This document shows, piece after piece, positions 9,881 to 19,770 of a stretch of 64,000 bases of DNA. Origin of the DNA: an uncultured Bacteroidota bacterium (lineage in GTDB: Bacteria > Bacteroidota > Bacteroidia > Flavobacteriales > Flavobacteriaceae); NCBI GenBank assembly GCA_902523635.1, contig CABZAE010000005.1, positions 16,952 through 80,951 on the forward strand, in the 5' to 3' direction. A program made the position numbers and the translations under genes. The notes below the pieces were generated by a model. That model was not told the DNA's origin. It made no database searches and worked only from the letters and a program-made list of their open reading frames with translations. Position 1 is the stretch's first letter. The number at the start of each line of letters is the position of its first letter.

Positions 9881-9918
9881 AATTATTAGTAATAATACAT
9901 TTTATTTCTTTTAAAAAA

Positions 9919-11205
9919 CTAGTCAAAAATAGAAATCATTGGTTTTGCTTTTAACAAACATTCATCATACTCATATTCAGGGATAGAACTGGATGTAATT
10001 GCACTTCCCACATGAAATGACAATAATTTTTTTTGAGAATCGTATAAAAGCGATCTAATTACTACGTTGAAATCAAAATTTCCATTTGGTTGTATATATC
10101 CGATAGACCCACTATATACTCCCCTTTTTGATAGCTCTAAATCATCAATAATCTTAAGAGCTTCAACTTTAGGGGCACCTGTCATACTTCCCATGGGAAA
10201 TGTGGATTCTAATACATCAATTATTGTTTTTTGATTATCCAATTTAGATTCTACAGTTGATATCATCTGATTGACTTGTTTGAATGGATAAACTTTACAT
10301 AATTCGGTTACCTTAACAGAACCAGGTACTGAAAATTTTGAAAGATCGTTCCTAACTAAATCAACAATCATTATATTTTCTGCTCTTTCCTTGGGATCAT
10401 TAACTAAAGAGCATCTAATTTTTAAATCATTTTTTTCAATAGGATCACGTTTTGCCGTTCCTTTTATGGGTTGACTAATTATTTTTTTTCCTGTTTTTTT
10501 TATAAATCTTTCAGGTGAAGAGGAAATTAAGAAGAAGTTTTTATCTCTAAAAAAACCACTCATTGGTGATTTAGAGATTTTATTCAGTTTTCTAAAAACA
10601 CTTTCAGGATCTATTTCTTTTCCTCTTGCAATCCATTCCATACAAAAATTAACTTCATATATGTCACCCCTTTTTATATGGGACAATATTTTATTTATTT
10701 TTTTTATGTAATCAAGCCTTGTCAGTTGTGGTGAAAAATTAATTTTCTTATTTTTCACTTTATTATTGCGTAATTGAATTGAATTTATGTGATTCCAATC
10801 AATTAAAATGTCTTCTTCACTTAAATAGTGTGCTTCAATTGTATGGGACTTTATAATCCATATTTTTTTTGGCTGAAAAAAAAATAAATTAGGTGTTTTA
10901 AAAGTTGTACTATTTTTACTACTTAAATCTTCAATCTCGTTTTTTAGATCATAAGACAAAAAGCCAAAAATCCAATCATTTACTTTAGAGATAAAACCAT
11001 CAAGTTTTTTAAATGAATTTTCGGTTGTAAATGGAATTTTATCAATTACTCCTGCTGCTAAAATACTTTCAATATCACCTTCTCTATTTTTGTATTCATT
11101 TGAGTCTAAATAAATATATGTTTTGAATGATTTGGACCACAAAAGAATTTTTTCTTTAAATGTAACACTATCATCTACTTTGAAAGATTTTACAATTCTG
11201 GTCAA
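9919..11205 (-). CDS. pabB: aminodeoxychorismate synthase component I
   Basis: Chorismate-binding enzyme of 428 residues that aminates chorismate to 4-amino-4-deoxychorismate for folate synthesis. The PIKGT motif (Lys248) is the signature that separates PabB from TrpE, where an alanine replaces the lysine. Other family blocks are GDIYEVNFCMEW, MIVDLVRNDLSKF, MGSMTGAPKVEA and the C-terminal RGVYSGSIGYI. The start is TTG at 11205, 13 bases after the lpdA stop; it places the N-terminus where flavobacterial homologs begin (a TFKEKILLWSKSF helix followed by YIYLDSN), and no in-frame ATG is better placed. The glutamine amidotransferase partner is not in the window. Confidence 0.9.
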   Translation of the reverse strand: MTRIVKSFKVDDSVTFKEKILLWSKSFKTYIYLDSNEYKNREGDIESILAAGVIDKIPFTTENSFKKLDGFISKVNDWIFGFLSYDLKNEIEDLSSKNSTTFKTPNLFFFQPKKIWIIKSHTIEAHYLSEEDILIDWNHINSIQLRNNKVKNKKINFSPQLTRLDYIKKINKILSHIKRGDIYEVNFCMEWIARGKEIDPESVFRKLNKISKSPMSGFFRDKNFFLISSSPERFIKKTGKKIISQPIKGTAKRDPIEKNDLKIRCSLVNDPKERAENIMIVDLVRNDLSKFSVPGSVKVTELCKVYPFKQVNQMISTVESKLDNQKTIIDVLESTFPMGSMTGAPKVEALKIIDDLELSKRGVYSGSIGYIQPNGNFDFNVVIRSLLYDSQKKLLSFHVGSAITSSSIPEYEYDECLLKAKPMISIFD

Positions 11206-11218
11206 TGTGCTGATTAAT

Positions 11219-12622
11219 TTATATGTGTAATGGTCTATCTTCAGTTGCAGCCAATGCTGCTTCCTTAATTGCTTCTGCGTATGTAGGATGAGAATGACTC
11301 ATCCTAGAAACATCCTCTGCGGAGGCTCTAAACTCCATGGCTGTAACAGCTTCTGCTATAAGGTCTGCTGCTCTAGCTCCAACGATGTGAACACCAAGAA
11401 TTTCATCTGTCTTCTGTTCCGCTAGAATCTTAACAAATCCGTCTAGGTCCATGCTTGCTCGAGATCTACCAAGAGCTCTCATAGGGAATTGACCCTTTTT
11501 GTAATTAATTCCCTCTTTCATTAATTGTTCCTCGGTTTTCCCTACTGAAGCAACTTCAGGCCATGTATATATAACATTTGGGATCAAATTATAATCAATA
11601 TGCGGTTTTTGATTAGAAAATATTTCTGCTACTAAAACTCCTTCCTCTTCCGCCTTGTGAGCCAGCATTGGACCCTTAATGACATCTCCAATTGCATAAA
11701 TATTTTCTACTTTAGTTTGTAACTTCTCATTTACATTAATTTTTCCATTCTTCTCAGGAATAATACCAATATTTTCAAGTCCCAATCCATCTGTGTAAGC
11801 TCTCCTACCAACGGAAACCAGACAATAATCACCTTCAAAAGTCACCTTTTTGGAGTCTGGGTCAAGTGCATCTACGATAACATTGGGACCGATATTTTCA
11901 ATGTTTTTAACTTCATGAGATAAATAGAATTTAATTTTTTGTTTTTTAAAAATCTTTATCAATTCTTTAGAAACTGCAGAATCCATGAATGGAGTTATTT
12001 TATCTGAATATTCAATAATTTCAACATGGCTTCCGAGTCTGGAATAAACTTGACCCAACTCTAAACCTATAACTCCAGCTCCAATAATTAGTAGTTTTTT
12101 GGGAATTTCTTTTAAATCAAGTGCTTCAGTGGATGTAATTATTCTTTTCTTATCAATATTTACAAAGGGCAATAATGCTGGTTTTGATCCGGTAGCAATA
12201 ACGGCTTTATCAAATTTAACTAAATCAGAACCTTCATCTTTTTCTATTCTTATCGTTTCATTATCAACGAAAGATCCATGACCGTGTAATACATTAATGT
12301 TATTTTTTTTCATCAAAAAATCAATTCCTTTAGTTGTTTGATCAACAACACTTTTTTTTCTTGAGATCATTTGATCAAAGTCTATGCTTAGGTTTCCATC
12401 AAAATTTATCCCGTGGGTTTGGAAATGATTCTTGGCATCATAATAATGGTGAGATGAATCAAGCAGGGATTTTGAAGGTATACAACCTACGTTAAGACAC
12501 GTCCCTCCAAGAGAATTATATTTTTCAACCAATGCTGTTTTAAAACCTAGTTGTGAGCACCTAATTGCACAAACATAACCCCCGGGGCCAGAACCAATTA
12601 CAACTACATCAAATTTAGTCAT
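11219..12622 (-). CDS. lpdA: dihydrolipoyl dehydrogenase
   Basis: FAD enzyme that reoxidises dihydrolipoamide in the 2-oxoacid dehydrogenase and glycine cleavage complexes. In 467 residues it shows the N-terminal VVVIGSGPGGYVCA FAD fold, the redox-active disulfide Cys42-LNVG-Cys47 (GGTCLNVGCIPSKSLL), the NAD-binding LLIIGAGVIGLELG, the second FAD block YAIGDVIKGPMLAHKAEEEG and the catalytic HSHPTYAEAIKEAA with His and Glu. Start ATG at 12622, facing the NhaC gene across a 109-base gap. It is not next to other complex subunits, which is common for a shared E3. Confidence 0.95.
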   Translation of the reverse strand: MTKFDVVVIGSGPGGYVCAIRCSQLGFKTALVEKYNSLGGTCLNVGCIPSKSLLDSSHHYYDAKNHFQTHGINFDGNLSIDFDQMISRKKSVVDQTTKGIDFLMKKNNINVLHGHGSFVDNETIRIEKDEGSDLVKFDKAVIATGSKPALLPFVNIDKKRIITSTEALDLKEIPKKLLIIGAGVIGLELGQVYSRLGSHVEIIEYSDKITPFMDSAVSKELIKIFKKQKIKFYLSHEVKNIENIGPNVIVDALDPDSKKVTFEGDYCLVSVGRRAYTDGLGLENIGIIPEKNGKINVNEKLQTKVENIYAIGDVIKGPMLAHKAEEEGVLVAEIFSNQKPHIDYNLIPNVIYTWPEVASVGKTEEQLMKEGINYKKGQFPMRALGRSRASMDLDGFVKILAEQKTDEILGVHIVGARAADLIAEAVTAMEFRASAEDVSRMSHSHPTYAEAIKEAALAATEDRPLHI

Positions 12623-12731
12623 CTTTTTTTTTTCAAAAATACAAATGTTTTATCGTAAATTATAAATAGTATTCTACATTATTAAGTAGTTTTTTAACAA
12701 GAATATTATATTAGCAGATTATAATAACCCT

Positions 12732-14171
12732 TTGAAAGAATCTGAGCTTAAAATAAGTTTGATCGAATCAATGATTCCACTATTGTGTTTGATTTTACTT
12801 TTGTCTTACAACGTATTTGTTTTTGGTGATTCTGCTATGGATGGATCAAACCAATTTATTCTTCTTTTGGGTGCATCAGTAGGTATTTTTATAGGTATTA
12901 GATCTGGAATTAGCTTTAAAAAAATGATCAATTATGTGTCATCAAATCTAAAATCAATTACCGGAGCTATTTTAATTTTACTTTTAGTGGGGTCGCTTTC
13001 TGGAACATGGTTGATCAGCGGAATCATACCATCAATGATATATTATGGCTTACAAGTGCTAAACCCCAATGTTTTTTTACCATCTTGTTTAGTAATATGT
13101 GCTGTAATTTCTCTTTCAACTGGAAGTAGTTGGACAACTTCTGCAACTGTTGGTATAGCACTTATAGGAATTGGAAAGGCTTTGGGAATTCCCTCCGGAA
13201 TGGTTGCTGGAGCTGTAATTTCTGGAGCATACTTTGGTGATAAACTATCTCCACTCAGTGATACAACTAATTTGGCTCCTGCTGTTTCTAACACTGATTT
13301 ATTCACTCACATTAGATACCTAACTATCACAACAATTCCAACAATATTAGTTGCACTAATAATTTTGTCCATATTAAATCTTTTCACAGAAGTTAATGGA
13401 TCATCAGAAAACGAATCAATGTTGAATTCAATTAAAGACACATTTTACATCTCTCCATTTTTATTTATAGTACCTATTGTTGTCGTTTTTATGATTTTCA
13501 AAAAAACCCCACCATTAATTGCATTATTCATAGGAACAGTTTTGGGAGCTGTTTTTGCACTTTTTTTTCAAATCGATACAATAAGTCAAATTTCAGGAGG
13601 AAATAATAACATCAGTGATGTATATAAAGTAATTTTAAACTCTATCACCGTTGAAACAGAAATTGAATCAGGGAATAAAATCCTAAATGAATTATTTAGT
13701 AGTGGTGGTATGAAAGGAATGTTAAATACAATTTGGTTAGTAATTTGTGCTATGGTTTTTGGTGGAATTATGGAAGCAATTGGCGCCCTAAAAAGAATTA
13801 GTAATTTTCTTCTAAATATAGGAAAGTCAACTTTCTCACTTTTTGCAAGTACCGTAGGGAGTTGTTTAACTATCAATCTTAGTGCATCTGACCAATACTT
13901 GTCCATTGTTATCCCTGGAAAAATGTTTTCAAAAGCATATGAGGACAAAGGTCTAGCACCTGAAAATTTAAGTAGAACTCTTGAGGATTCAGGGACAGTC
14001 ACATCTGTACTAATCCCATGGAATACATGTGGAGCTTACCAATCTGGTATATTAGGTGTAGGTGTATTGGAATATTTTGTTTATGCCATATTTAACTGGC
14101 TGAGTCCATTCACAACTCTTTTTATTGCCGCAATCAATTTTAAAATCAAACAACTCAATAAATCCGTTTAA
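12732..14171 (+). CDS. nhaC: Na+/H+ antiporter, NhaC family
   Basis: Integral membrane protein of 479 residues with about eleven to twelve hydrophobic helices. The segments TGSSWTTSATVGIALIGIG and SGAYFGDKLSPLSDTTNLAP are the hallmark helices of the NhaC family, and the C-terminal half repeats the pattern (AMVFGGIMEAIGAL, LEDSGTVTSVLIPWNTCGAY). Function by family: exchange of cytoplasmic Na+ for H+, with some members exchanging organic acids instead. The reading frame opens with TTG at 12732; a later ATG at codon 15 (12774) would cut into the first helix, so TTG is preferred. Divergent from lpdA. A marine lifestyle would fit having this plus the CPA1 antiporter at 47.8 kb. Confidence 0.88.
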   Translation: MKESELKISLIESMIPLLCLILLLSYNVFVFGDSAMDGSNQFILLLGASVGIFIGIRSGISFKKMINYVSSNLKSITGAILILLLVGSLSGTWLISGIIPSMIYYGLQVLNPNVFLPSCLVICAVISLSTGSSWTTSATVGIALIGIGKALGIPSGMVAGAVISGAYFGDKLSPLSDTTNLAPAVSNTDLFTHIRYLTITTIPTILVALIILSILNLFTEVNGSSENESMLNSIKDTFYISPFLFIVPIVVVFMIFKKTPPLIALFIGTVLGAVFALFFQIDTISQISGGNNNISDVYKVILNSITVETEIESGNKILNELFSSGGMKGMLNTIWLVICAMVFGGIMEAIGALKRISNFLLNIGKSTFSLFASTVGSCLTINLSASDQYLSIVIPGKMFSKAYEDKGLAPENLSRTLEDSGTVTSVLIPWNTCGAYQSGILGVGVLEYFVYAIFNWLSPFTTLFIAAINFKIKQLNKSV

Positions 14172-14214
14172 CTATAATTAATAATTATATGTTTACTTTT
14201 GTTTTAGATCTCCA

Positions 14215-16587
14215 ATGAGCAAAAGAAATTTAAAACAAAGTATATCAAATTTTTTTGCACTTAGCAGAAGAAAGCAAATCCTTCTAGGTATATTTCTAGT
14301 TCTGTTTTCCATTATTTTATTTGCTTCAATGTTTTCGTATTTTGATACATGGAGAATTGATCAGTCTGAATTAAATAATTTTTTTGATTCATCTTCAGTA
14401 AGTGAAAATATTGGAAAAAAATTTGGTGCATTGATAAGTCATTTTTTGATTTATAAAATGTTTGGAATTTCATCATTCATTTTTTCATTTCTATTTTTCA
14501 TCACTGGAATTACATATTTTGTTGGAGCTAGTTCCAAAAAGTTAATTGATAAGTGGTTTTGGGGTATTTATTTAATGATATTGATCTCAGTATTTATGAG
14601 TTTTAACTTTAAAAATAAGCTACTTGGTGGTTCGATTGGTTTTGAGGTTGTTGACTACACAATATCATTTTTTGGAAAAATTGGTGTTATTTCATTTTTA
14701 ACATTTGGATTTTCATATTTATTTGTAATCTATTTCAATTTAAAACCAGAAAACATTTATAATAAAATAAAAAAATATTTCTTCTTAAATAGGAAGAAAA
14801 AAGATATAGTAAAAAAAGAAAATTCCCTTGAAGATAACATTGAAAAGGTTAATATTGATATTCAATCCAATAATGAAAATAAACAAGATATTGGAGTAAA
14901 TATTAATAAGGATATTAAACCTACTATTGAAAATTTTTCATCATTAAAAAACAAACCAGATAAATCTGAAAGAGATAACAATGAAGAGATTAAAATTGAA
15001 ATAAAAGAAAGTGTTGAAGAAGAAATATTCGATGATGAGATAATAGCAAAAAATTTAGTGAAAAAGTTTGGTGAATATGATCACACGTTAGAACTTAAAA
15101 ACTTCAAGCCTCCAACAGTTGAACTCTTAAAAGACTACGATAACGGAGGTGTAATTACAATAGATGAAGATGAACTGGAGGAAAATAAAGAAAAAATTAT
15201 TGAGACTTTAGGTAATTATAAAATTGGCATAGATCAGATTAAGGCCACTATTGGTCCAACTGTCACTTTATACGAAATTATTCCCGAAGCAGGTATTAGA
15301 ATTTCAAAAATTAAAAATTTAGAAGATGATATTGCACTATCGCTTTCAGCACTAGGAATTAGAATCATAGCTCCTATCCCAGGGAAGGGAACAATCGGGA
15401 TAGAAGTTCCTAATAAAAATCCCTCATTAGTTTCCATGAAGTCTGTGATTTCTGCAAAAAACTTTCAGGAAGCTGAAATGGAATTGCCCATCGCAATTGG
15501 AAAAACCATCAGTAATGAAACTTATGTAATGGATCTAACAAAAATGCCACATTTACTTATGGCAGGTGCTACTGGTCAAGGGAAATCAGTTGGACTGAAT
15601 GCAGTACTAACATCTTTAATTTATAAAAAACATCCCTCAGAAGTCAAGTTTGTACTAGTGGATCCAAAGAAAGTTGAATTAACCTTATTTAATAAAATTG
15701 AAAGACATTATCTGGCAAAGCTCCCTGATTCAAATGAAGCAATAATCACCGACAACAAAGAGGTAATCAAAACATTGAATTCAATGTGTATTGAAATGGA
15801 TAACAGATACGAGCTCCTCAAAAATGCTTTATGCAGAAACATAAAAGAATACAATATCAAATTTAAAGAAAGAAAACTAAACCTTGACTCAGGGAATAAT
15901 TTTCTTCCTTACATCGTTTTAATAATTGATGAATTTGCTGACTTAATCATGACTGCTGGCAAAGAAGTTGAAACACCCATTGCAAGATTAGCACAACTTG
16001 CCAGAGCTGTAGGTATACATTTAATTATAGCAACTCAAAGACCTTCGGTAAACGTTATTACTGGAATTATAAAAGCTAACTTCCCTGCTAGAATAGCATT
16101 TAGGGTTACATCAAAAATTGATTCGAGAACAATCTTAGATAGTGGCGGTGCAGATCAATTGATCGGAAGAGGAGATATGTTATACACTCAGGGAAATGAT
16201 TTGGTAAGAATTCAATGTGCTTTTGTTGATACACCTGAAATTCAAAAAATAACAGAATTTATTGGTTCACAAACTGGATACGCTGGTGCTCATGAGCTTC
16301 CCGAATATATTGGAGATGACTCCTCTACTACTCTAGATAATAATATTGAAGAAAGAGATGTTCTTTTTAAAGAAGCAGCAGAGGTAATAGTAATAGCTCA
16401 ACAAGGTTCAGCATCACTTTTACAAAGAAAAATGAAATTAGGATACAATAGAGCTGGCAGGATTATTGATCAACTTGAAGCAGCGGGAATAGTTGGTCCT
16501 TTTGAGGGAAGTAGAGCTCGAGAGGTACTAATAAGTGATATTGCATCATTAAACGCTTTTTTTGAAGACGAAAGAAAATCATCATGA
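14215..16587 (+). CDS. ftsK: DNA translocase FtsK/SpoIIIE
   Basis: Septum-located motor that moves chromosome ends and activates dimer resolution at dif. The 790 residues carry four N-terminal membrane helices (about 20-175), a charged Lys/Glu-rich linker (185-280), and the motor with Walker A GATGQGKSVG near residue 450, LVDPKKVELTLF, Walker B VLIIDEFADLIMTAGKE and the ATP-sensing SGGADQLIGRGDML. The C-terminal winged-helix gamma domain (LQRKMKLGYNRAGRIIDQL, about 725-785), which reads polar DNA sequences, is intact. Start ATG at 14215. A TACTTTTG (14194-14201) fits the Bacteroidota -7 box but has no clear -33 partner. Its stop overlaps the lolA start (ATGA). Confidence 0.95.
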   Translation: MSKRNLKQSISNFFALSRRKQILLGIFLVLFSIILFASMFSYFDTWRIDQSELNNFFDSSSVSENIGKKFGALISHFLIYKMFGISSFIFSFLFFITGITYFVGASSKKLIDKWFWGIYLMILISVFMSFNFKNKLLGGSIGFEVVDYTISFFGKIGVISFLTFGFSYLFVIYFNLKPENIYNKIKKYFFLNRKKKDIVKKENSLEDNIEKVNIDIQSNNENKQDIGVNINKDIKPTIENFSSLKNKPDKSERDNNEEIKIEIKESVEEEIFDDEIIAKNLVKKFGEYDHTLELKNFKPPTVELLKDYDNGGVITIDEDELEENKEKIIETLGNYKIGIDQIKATIGPTVTLYEIIPEAGIRISKIKNLEDDIALSLSALGIRIIAPIPGKGTIGIEVPNKNPSLVSMKSVISAKNFQEAEMELPIAIGKTISNETYVMDLTKMPHLLMAGATGQGKSVGLNAVLTSLIYKKHPSEVKFVLVDPKKVELTLFNKIERHYLAKLPDSNEAIITDNKEVIKTLNSMCIEMDNRYELLKNALCRNIKEYNIKFKERKLNLDSGNNFLPYIVLIIDEFADLIMTAGKEVETPIARLAQLARAVGIHLIIATQRPSVNVITGIIKANFPARIAFRVTSKIDSRTILDSGGADQLIGRGDMLYTQGNDLVRIQCAFVDTPEIQKITEFIGSQTGYAGAHELPEYIGDDSSTTLDNNIEERDVLFKEAAEVIVIAQQGSASLLQRKMKLGYNRAGRIIDQLEAAGIVGPFEGSRAREVLISDIASLNAFFEDERKSS

Positions 16588-17195
16588 GAAATTTATTGTT
16601 TATATTATTTTGTTCCTCAAATTTTTTAATTTCTCAAAATGATCCCACTGCAGAAAAAATAGTAGAAGATGTATTAAAAAAAATTAATACTGCGAATACA
16701 ATTAAAATAGATTTTACTCTCGAGCAAAAAAAAACGGAACAAACTGGTACATTAAAACTAAAAGGTAACAAGTTTCATTTAGATTTTATGGGTATAAAAC
16801 AACTAAGTGATTCAATGTATATTTATACAATTATTGACAGCAATCAAGAGGTTATTATTTCAAAAATTAGTGAAGCTGATAACAGTCTCAAGCCTAGTAA
16901 TTTATTTAATTTTTTTAAAAGTGGTTATCATTATAAAAATCTAATTAGAAAAAAAAACACTAACAATATTATAATTAGACTTGTTCCAACTGAAAACAGT
17001 AATAACGAAAGTGAGTTTTTATTGACCATAGACAATCAAAAAAAAGAAATTATTGAAATCTCCGAAGTCAGTAGTTCCAGTAGTATAATTGTAAAAATTA
17101 ATTCTATTTCATTTAATCCAGAATTTGGTGACGAAAATTTTACGTTTAATAAAAATAATTATAGAGATTATTATGTAGAAAGTGTAGAACTATGA
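16584..17195 (+). CDS. lolA: outer-membrane lipoprotein carrier protein LolA-like
   Basis: Periplasmic chaperone that carries lipoproteins from the LolCDE transporter toward the outer membrane. The 203-residue protein has a signal peptide (residues 1-17, ending at LISQ), then the LolA fold opening helix ILEKIN-like segment AEKIVEDVLKKINTANTIKI and the strand run IDFTLEQKKTEQTGTLKLKG. Identity is by this N-terminal pattern, the length and the classic flavobacterial order ftsK-lolA-LptF/G-ribB. The ATG overlaps the ftsK stop by four bases and its own stop overlaps the next start by four bases, indicating translational coupling. Confidence 0.85.
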   Translation: MRNLLFILFCSSNFLISQNDPTAEKIVEDVLKKINTANTIKIDFTLEQKKTEQTGTLKLKGNKFHLDFMGIKQLSDSMYIYTIIDSNQEVIISKISEADNSLKPSNLFNFFKSGYHYKNLIRKKNTNNIIIRLVPTENSNNESEFLLTIDNQKKEIIEISEVSSSSSIIVKINSISFNPEFGDENFTFNKNNYRDYYVESVEL

Positions 17196-18637
17196 AAATT
17201 ATTGATAAGCTCATATTGGTTTCATATGTGAAGATTTTCGTGAGCTTTTTTTTCATTTTAATGTCAATTTTTATAATACAAATTATTTGGGTTTTTATAG
17301 ATGACTTAGCTGGAAAAGAAGTTGATTTTGAAATCATCTTAAAATTTCTTTTATACTACTCGCCTAAATTACTTCCACTTGTAATTCCTTTGACCGTTTT
17401 ATTAGCCTCAATAATGACATATGGTAATTTGGCTGAAAATTATGAAATGGCTGCAATAAAGTCATCTGGCGTTTCGCTTTTTAAATCCATGAGAAGTTTA
17501 GTAATTTTTAATTCTATCTTGTGTTTTAGTATGTTTTATGTAGCTAATACTTTAATTCCGTACGCAGAATTTAAGTCCTATAACCTTCGAAAAAATTTAG
17601 CAAAATTAAAACCAGCACTTGCTATATCCGAGGGTATTTTTAATGAATTAAATGAATTAAATATAAAAGTTAAAAATAAATATGGACCAGATAATAATTT
17701 ACTTGAAGATGTCATTATTCATAAGCAGAATAAAGATAATATGAACTTCCTGGTAATTAAAGCCAGTGAGGGAGAACTTGTTAGTACAAATAATAAAGAT
17801 ATTTTACAATTAATTCTTCGTGATGGCAAAAGATTTGAGGAGATACAAGCAATGAATAATGAAAAGCAAACAAAACCACACTCTTACGTATCATTTGAAA
17901 AGTATATAATGAATATTGATTTAAGTAATTTCAATCAAGTTGATTTTGAGAATGAGAAATACAACAATACTTACAGGATGCAAAATGTTGTTCAGTTAAA
18001 TTATAGTATTGATTCACTTTCAAAAAAAATCAAAAAAACTTATGAAAATTTTGGCAAAAGTTTCTTTACAAGGACTGGGATTACAAATTTTAAAACTACA
18101 ATTCGAACTGACAAGTTGAATTTCGACAAAAAACTCTACAAAAATTACCGTGAACATTTGAAGGATTACCCTAAAGAGATCAGAGTTTCGATATTAAATT
18201 CTTCATTAAATAACATAACAAGTCAGGTACAAGTACTTAATAATCAGAAATCAAACTTTTTTATAAAGGAAAAGATTATCAACTTACATAAATCAAATTT
18301 ATTTGATAAATATTCTTTTGCTTTAGCTTCAATCATTTTATTCTTTGTTGGTGCTCCACTGGGTGCCTTAATTAGAAAAGGAGGGTTTGGATTTCCAATG
18401 GTAATATCTTTAGTTTTATTTTTGACTTATCACTTTGCTGGTACTTTCGCAAGAAATGCTGCTGAAGATGGAAGTATAGATCCCGCTTTGGGGAGTTGGA
18501 TTCCAAATTTAATCATGTTTCCTTTAGGACTTTATTTAGTTTGGAGGGCATCAGCTGATAAATCTATGATAAACCTCAAAAATATTTTTACAGCTAATAA
18601 AAAGTTTTTTTTAAATACTAAATTTTTTAAAAAATGA
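17192..18637 (+). CDS. LptF/LptG family permease (YjgP/YjgQ)
   Basis: Inner-membrane subunit of the Lpt system that extracts lipopolysaccharide for transport to the outer membrane. Of 481 residues, the first 120 hold three helices with the family segments LIPLTVLLASIMTYGNLAE-like PLVIPLTVLLASIMTYG and EMAAIKSSGVSL; a beta-rich periplasmic domain follows (about 125-370), longer than in Escherichia coli; the last 90 residues hold three more helices with GAPLGALIRKGGFGFP. Whether it is the F or G member cannot be decided. Coupled to lolA upstream and ribB downstream by four-base overlaps. Confidence 0.9.
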   Translation: MKIIDKLILVSYVKIFVSFFFILMSIFIIQIIWVFIDDLAGKEVDFEIILKFLLYYSPKLLPLVIPLTVLLASIMTYGNLAENYEMAAIKSSGVSLFKSMRSLVIFNSILCFSMFYVANTLIPYAEFKSYNLRKNLAKLKPALAISEGIFNELNELNIKVKNKYGPDNNLLEDVIIHKQNKDNMNFLVIKASEGELVSTNNKDILQLILRDGKRFEEIQAMNNEKQTKPHSYVSFEKYIMNIDLSNFNQVDFENEKYNNTYRMQNVVQLNYSIDSLSKKIKKTYENFGKSFFTRTGITNFKTTIRTDKLNFDKKLYKNYREHLKDYPKEIRVSILNSSLNNITSQVQVLNNQKSNFFIKEKIINLHKSNLFDKYSFALASIILFFVGAPLGALIRKGGFGFPMVISLVLFLTYHFAGTFARNAAEDGSIDPALGSWIPNLIMFPLGLYLVWRASADKSMINLKNIFTANKKFFLNTKFFKK

Positions 18638-19770
18638 AGGTTAATATTAGTTCTGAGCTCAACAAAATATCCGAAGCTATTGATGATATAAAAAATGGTA
18701 AATTGATAATTGTTGTAGATGATGAGAACAGAGAGAATGAAGGTGATTTTATATGTGCTGCTGAAAAGACATCTCCTGAAATCATTAATTTTATGGCTAA
18801 ACATGGTAGGGGGTTAATTTGTGTTCCATTAACAGAAAAAAGATCAAAAAAATTAAACCTAAATCCCATGGTTGCCAATAATACAGATCCAATGGATACG
18901 GCCTTCACAATTTCTGTAGACTTAAAAGGAAATGGAGTAAGTTCAGGCATCTCTGCATCAGATAGATCAAAAACTATAAAGGCATTAGTTGACTCTAAAA
19001 CAAAATCAAAGGATCTAGCTCGACCTGGTCATATATTTCCTCTAATTGCTAAAGACGGAGGTGTTTTGAGACGAACTGGCCATACTGAAGCGGCAATTGA
19101 TTTTTCCAGACTAGCTGGATTTAGTCCAGTAGGAGTAATATGCGAAATAATGAAAGAGGATGGATCGATGGCAAGATTGCCGGATCTTTTCGAAATAGCA
19201 AAAAAATTCGACTTAAAAATTGTTTCTATTGAAGATTTGATTGCATACAGAATGAGGCATGATAGTTTAATTTCAAAAATTGAAAGTTTTAATTTAAACA
19301 CAATTTATGGAAAGTTTAAACTACACGCATTCCAGCAAAATAATAATGATCAAATTCACCTAGCTTTATCTAAAGGTAATTGGAAAAAAAATGAACCTGT
19401 TTTAGTTAGAATAAATTCTTCAAAAGTAAATAATGATATATTAAACTCGTTCGTTTCTAATAATGATTTAGACTTAAAATCAATTTTTAAAAAAATTAAT
19501 GATTGTGAAAGAGGAGTTGTTGTTTTTATAAATCAAAACCCTAGTAACATAAATATTATGATGAGATTGCGTCAATTAAAGGCCCTAAAAGATAAAAAAA
19601 CTATTAAATCATACACCCCTAAAGTTGATAAAAGGGATTTTGGTATTGGAGCTCAAATCTTGCACAAACTTGGAATCAATAAAATTGACTTACTAACAAA
19701 CAGTAAAAAAATAAAAAGAGTTGGTATTACCGGATACGGTCTCGAAATAGTCAATTATATCAAATATTAA
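18634..19770 (+). CDS. ribB: 3,4-dihydroxy-2-butanone 4-phosphate synthase with degenerate GTP cyclohydrolase II-like domain
   Basis: Residues 1-210 are a complete RibB domain that makes the four-carbon riboflavin precursor from ribulose 5-phosphate: DDENRENEGDF (metal and substrate acids), HGRGLICVPL, RPGHIFPL and GHTEAAIDFSRLAG are all present. Residues 210-378 align in outline with GTP cyclohydrolase II (KRDFGIGAQILHKLG, TGYGLEIVNYI), but the zinc-binding segment, normally C-x-T-G-D followed by C-D-C, reads INSSKVNNDIL with no cysteines, and the GRGIGL-type loop is lost. The second domain is therefore unlikely to be an active cyclohydrolase. I believe the same loss occurs in other Flavobacteriaceae. 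The last four bases overlap the convergent TSUP gene. Confidence 0.9.
   Translation: MKVNISSELNKISEAIDDIKNGKLIIVVDDENRENEGDFICAAEKTSPEIINFMAKHGRGLICVPLTEKRSKKLNLNPMVANNTDPMDTAFTISVDLKGNGVSSGISASDRSKTIKALVDSKTKSKDLARPGHIFPLIAKDGGVLRRTGHTEAAIDFSRLAGFSPVGVICEIMKEDGSMARLPDLFEIAKKFDLKIVSIEDLIAYRMRHDSLISKIESFNLNTIYGKFKLHAFQQNNNDQIHLALSKGNWKKNEPVLVRINSSKVNNDILNSFVSNNDLDLKSIFKKINDCERGVVVFINQNPSNINIMMRLRQLKALKDKKTIKSYTPKVDKRDFGIGAQILHKLGINKIDLLTNSKKIKRVGITGYGLEIVNYIKY

Noticed and set aside
12099..12281. Plus-strand open frame inside lpdA, and similar frames opposite ilvB, ilvD, dsbD, ftsK, ribB, the UxaA-type gene, the M16 gene and the ABC fusion.
   Set aside because: Each lies wholly inside a well-supported gene on the other strand, with no domain pattern of its own.
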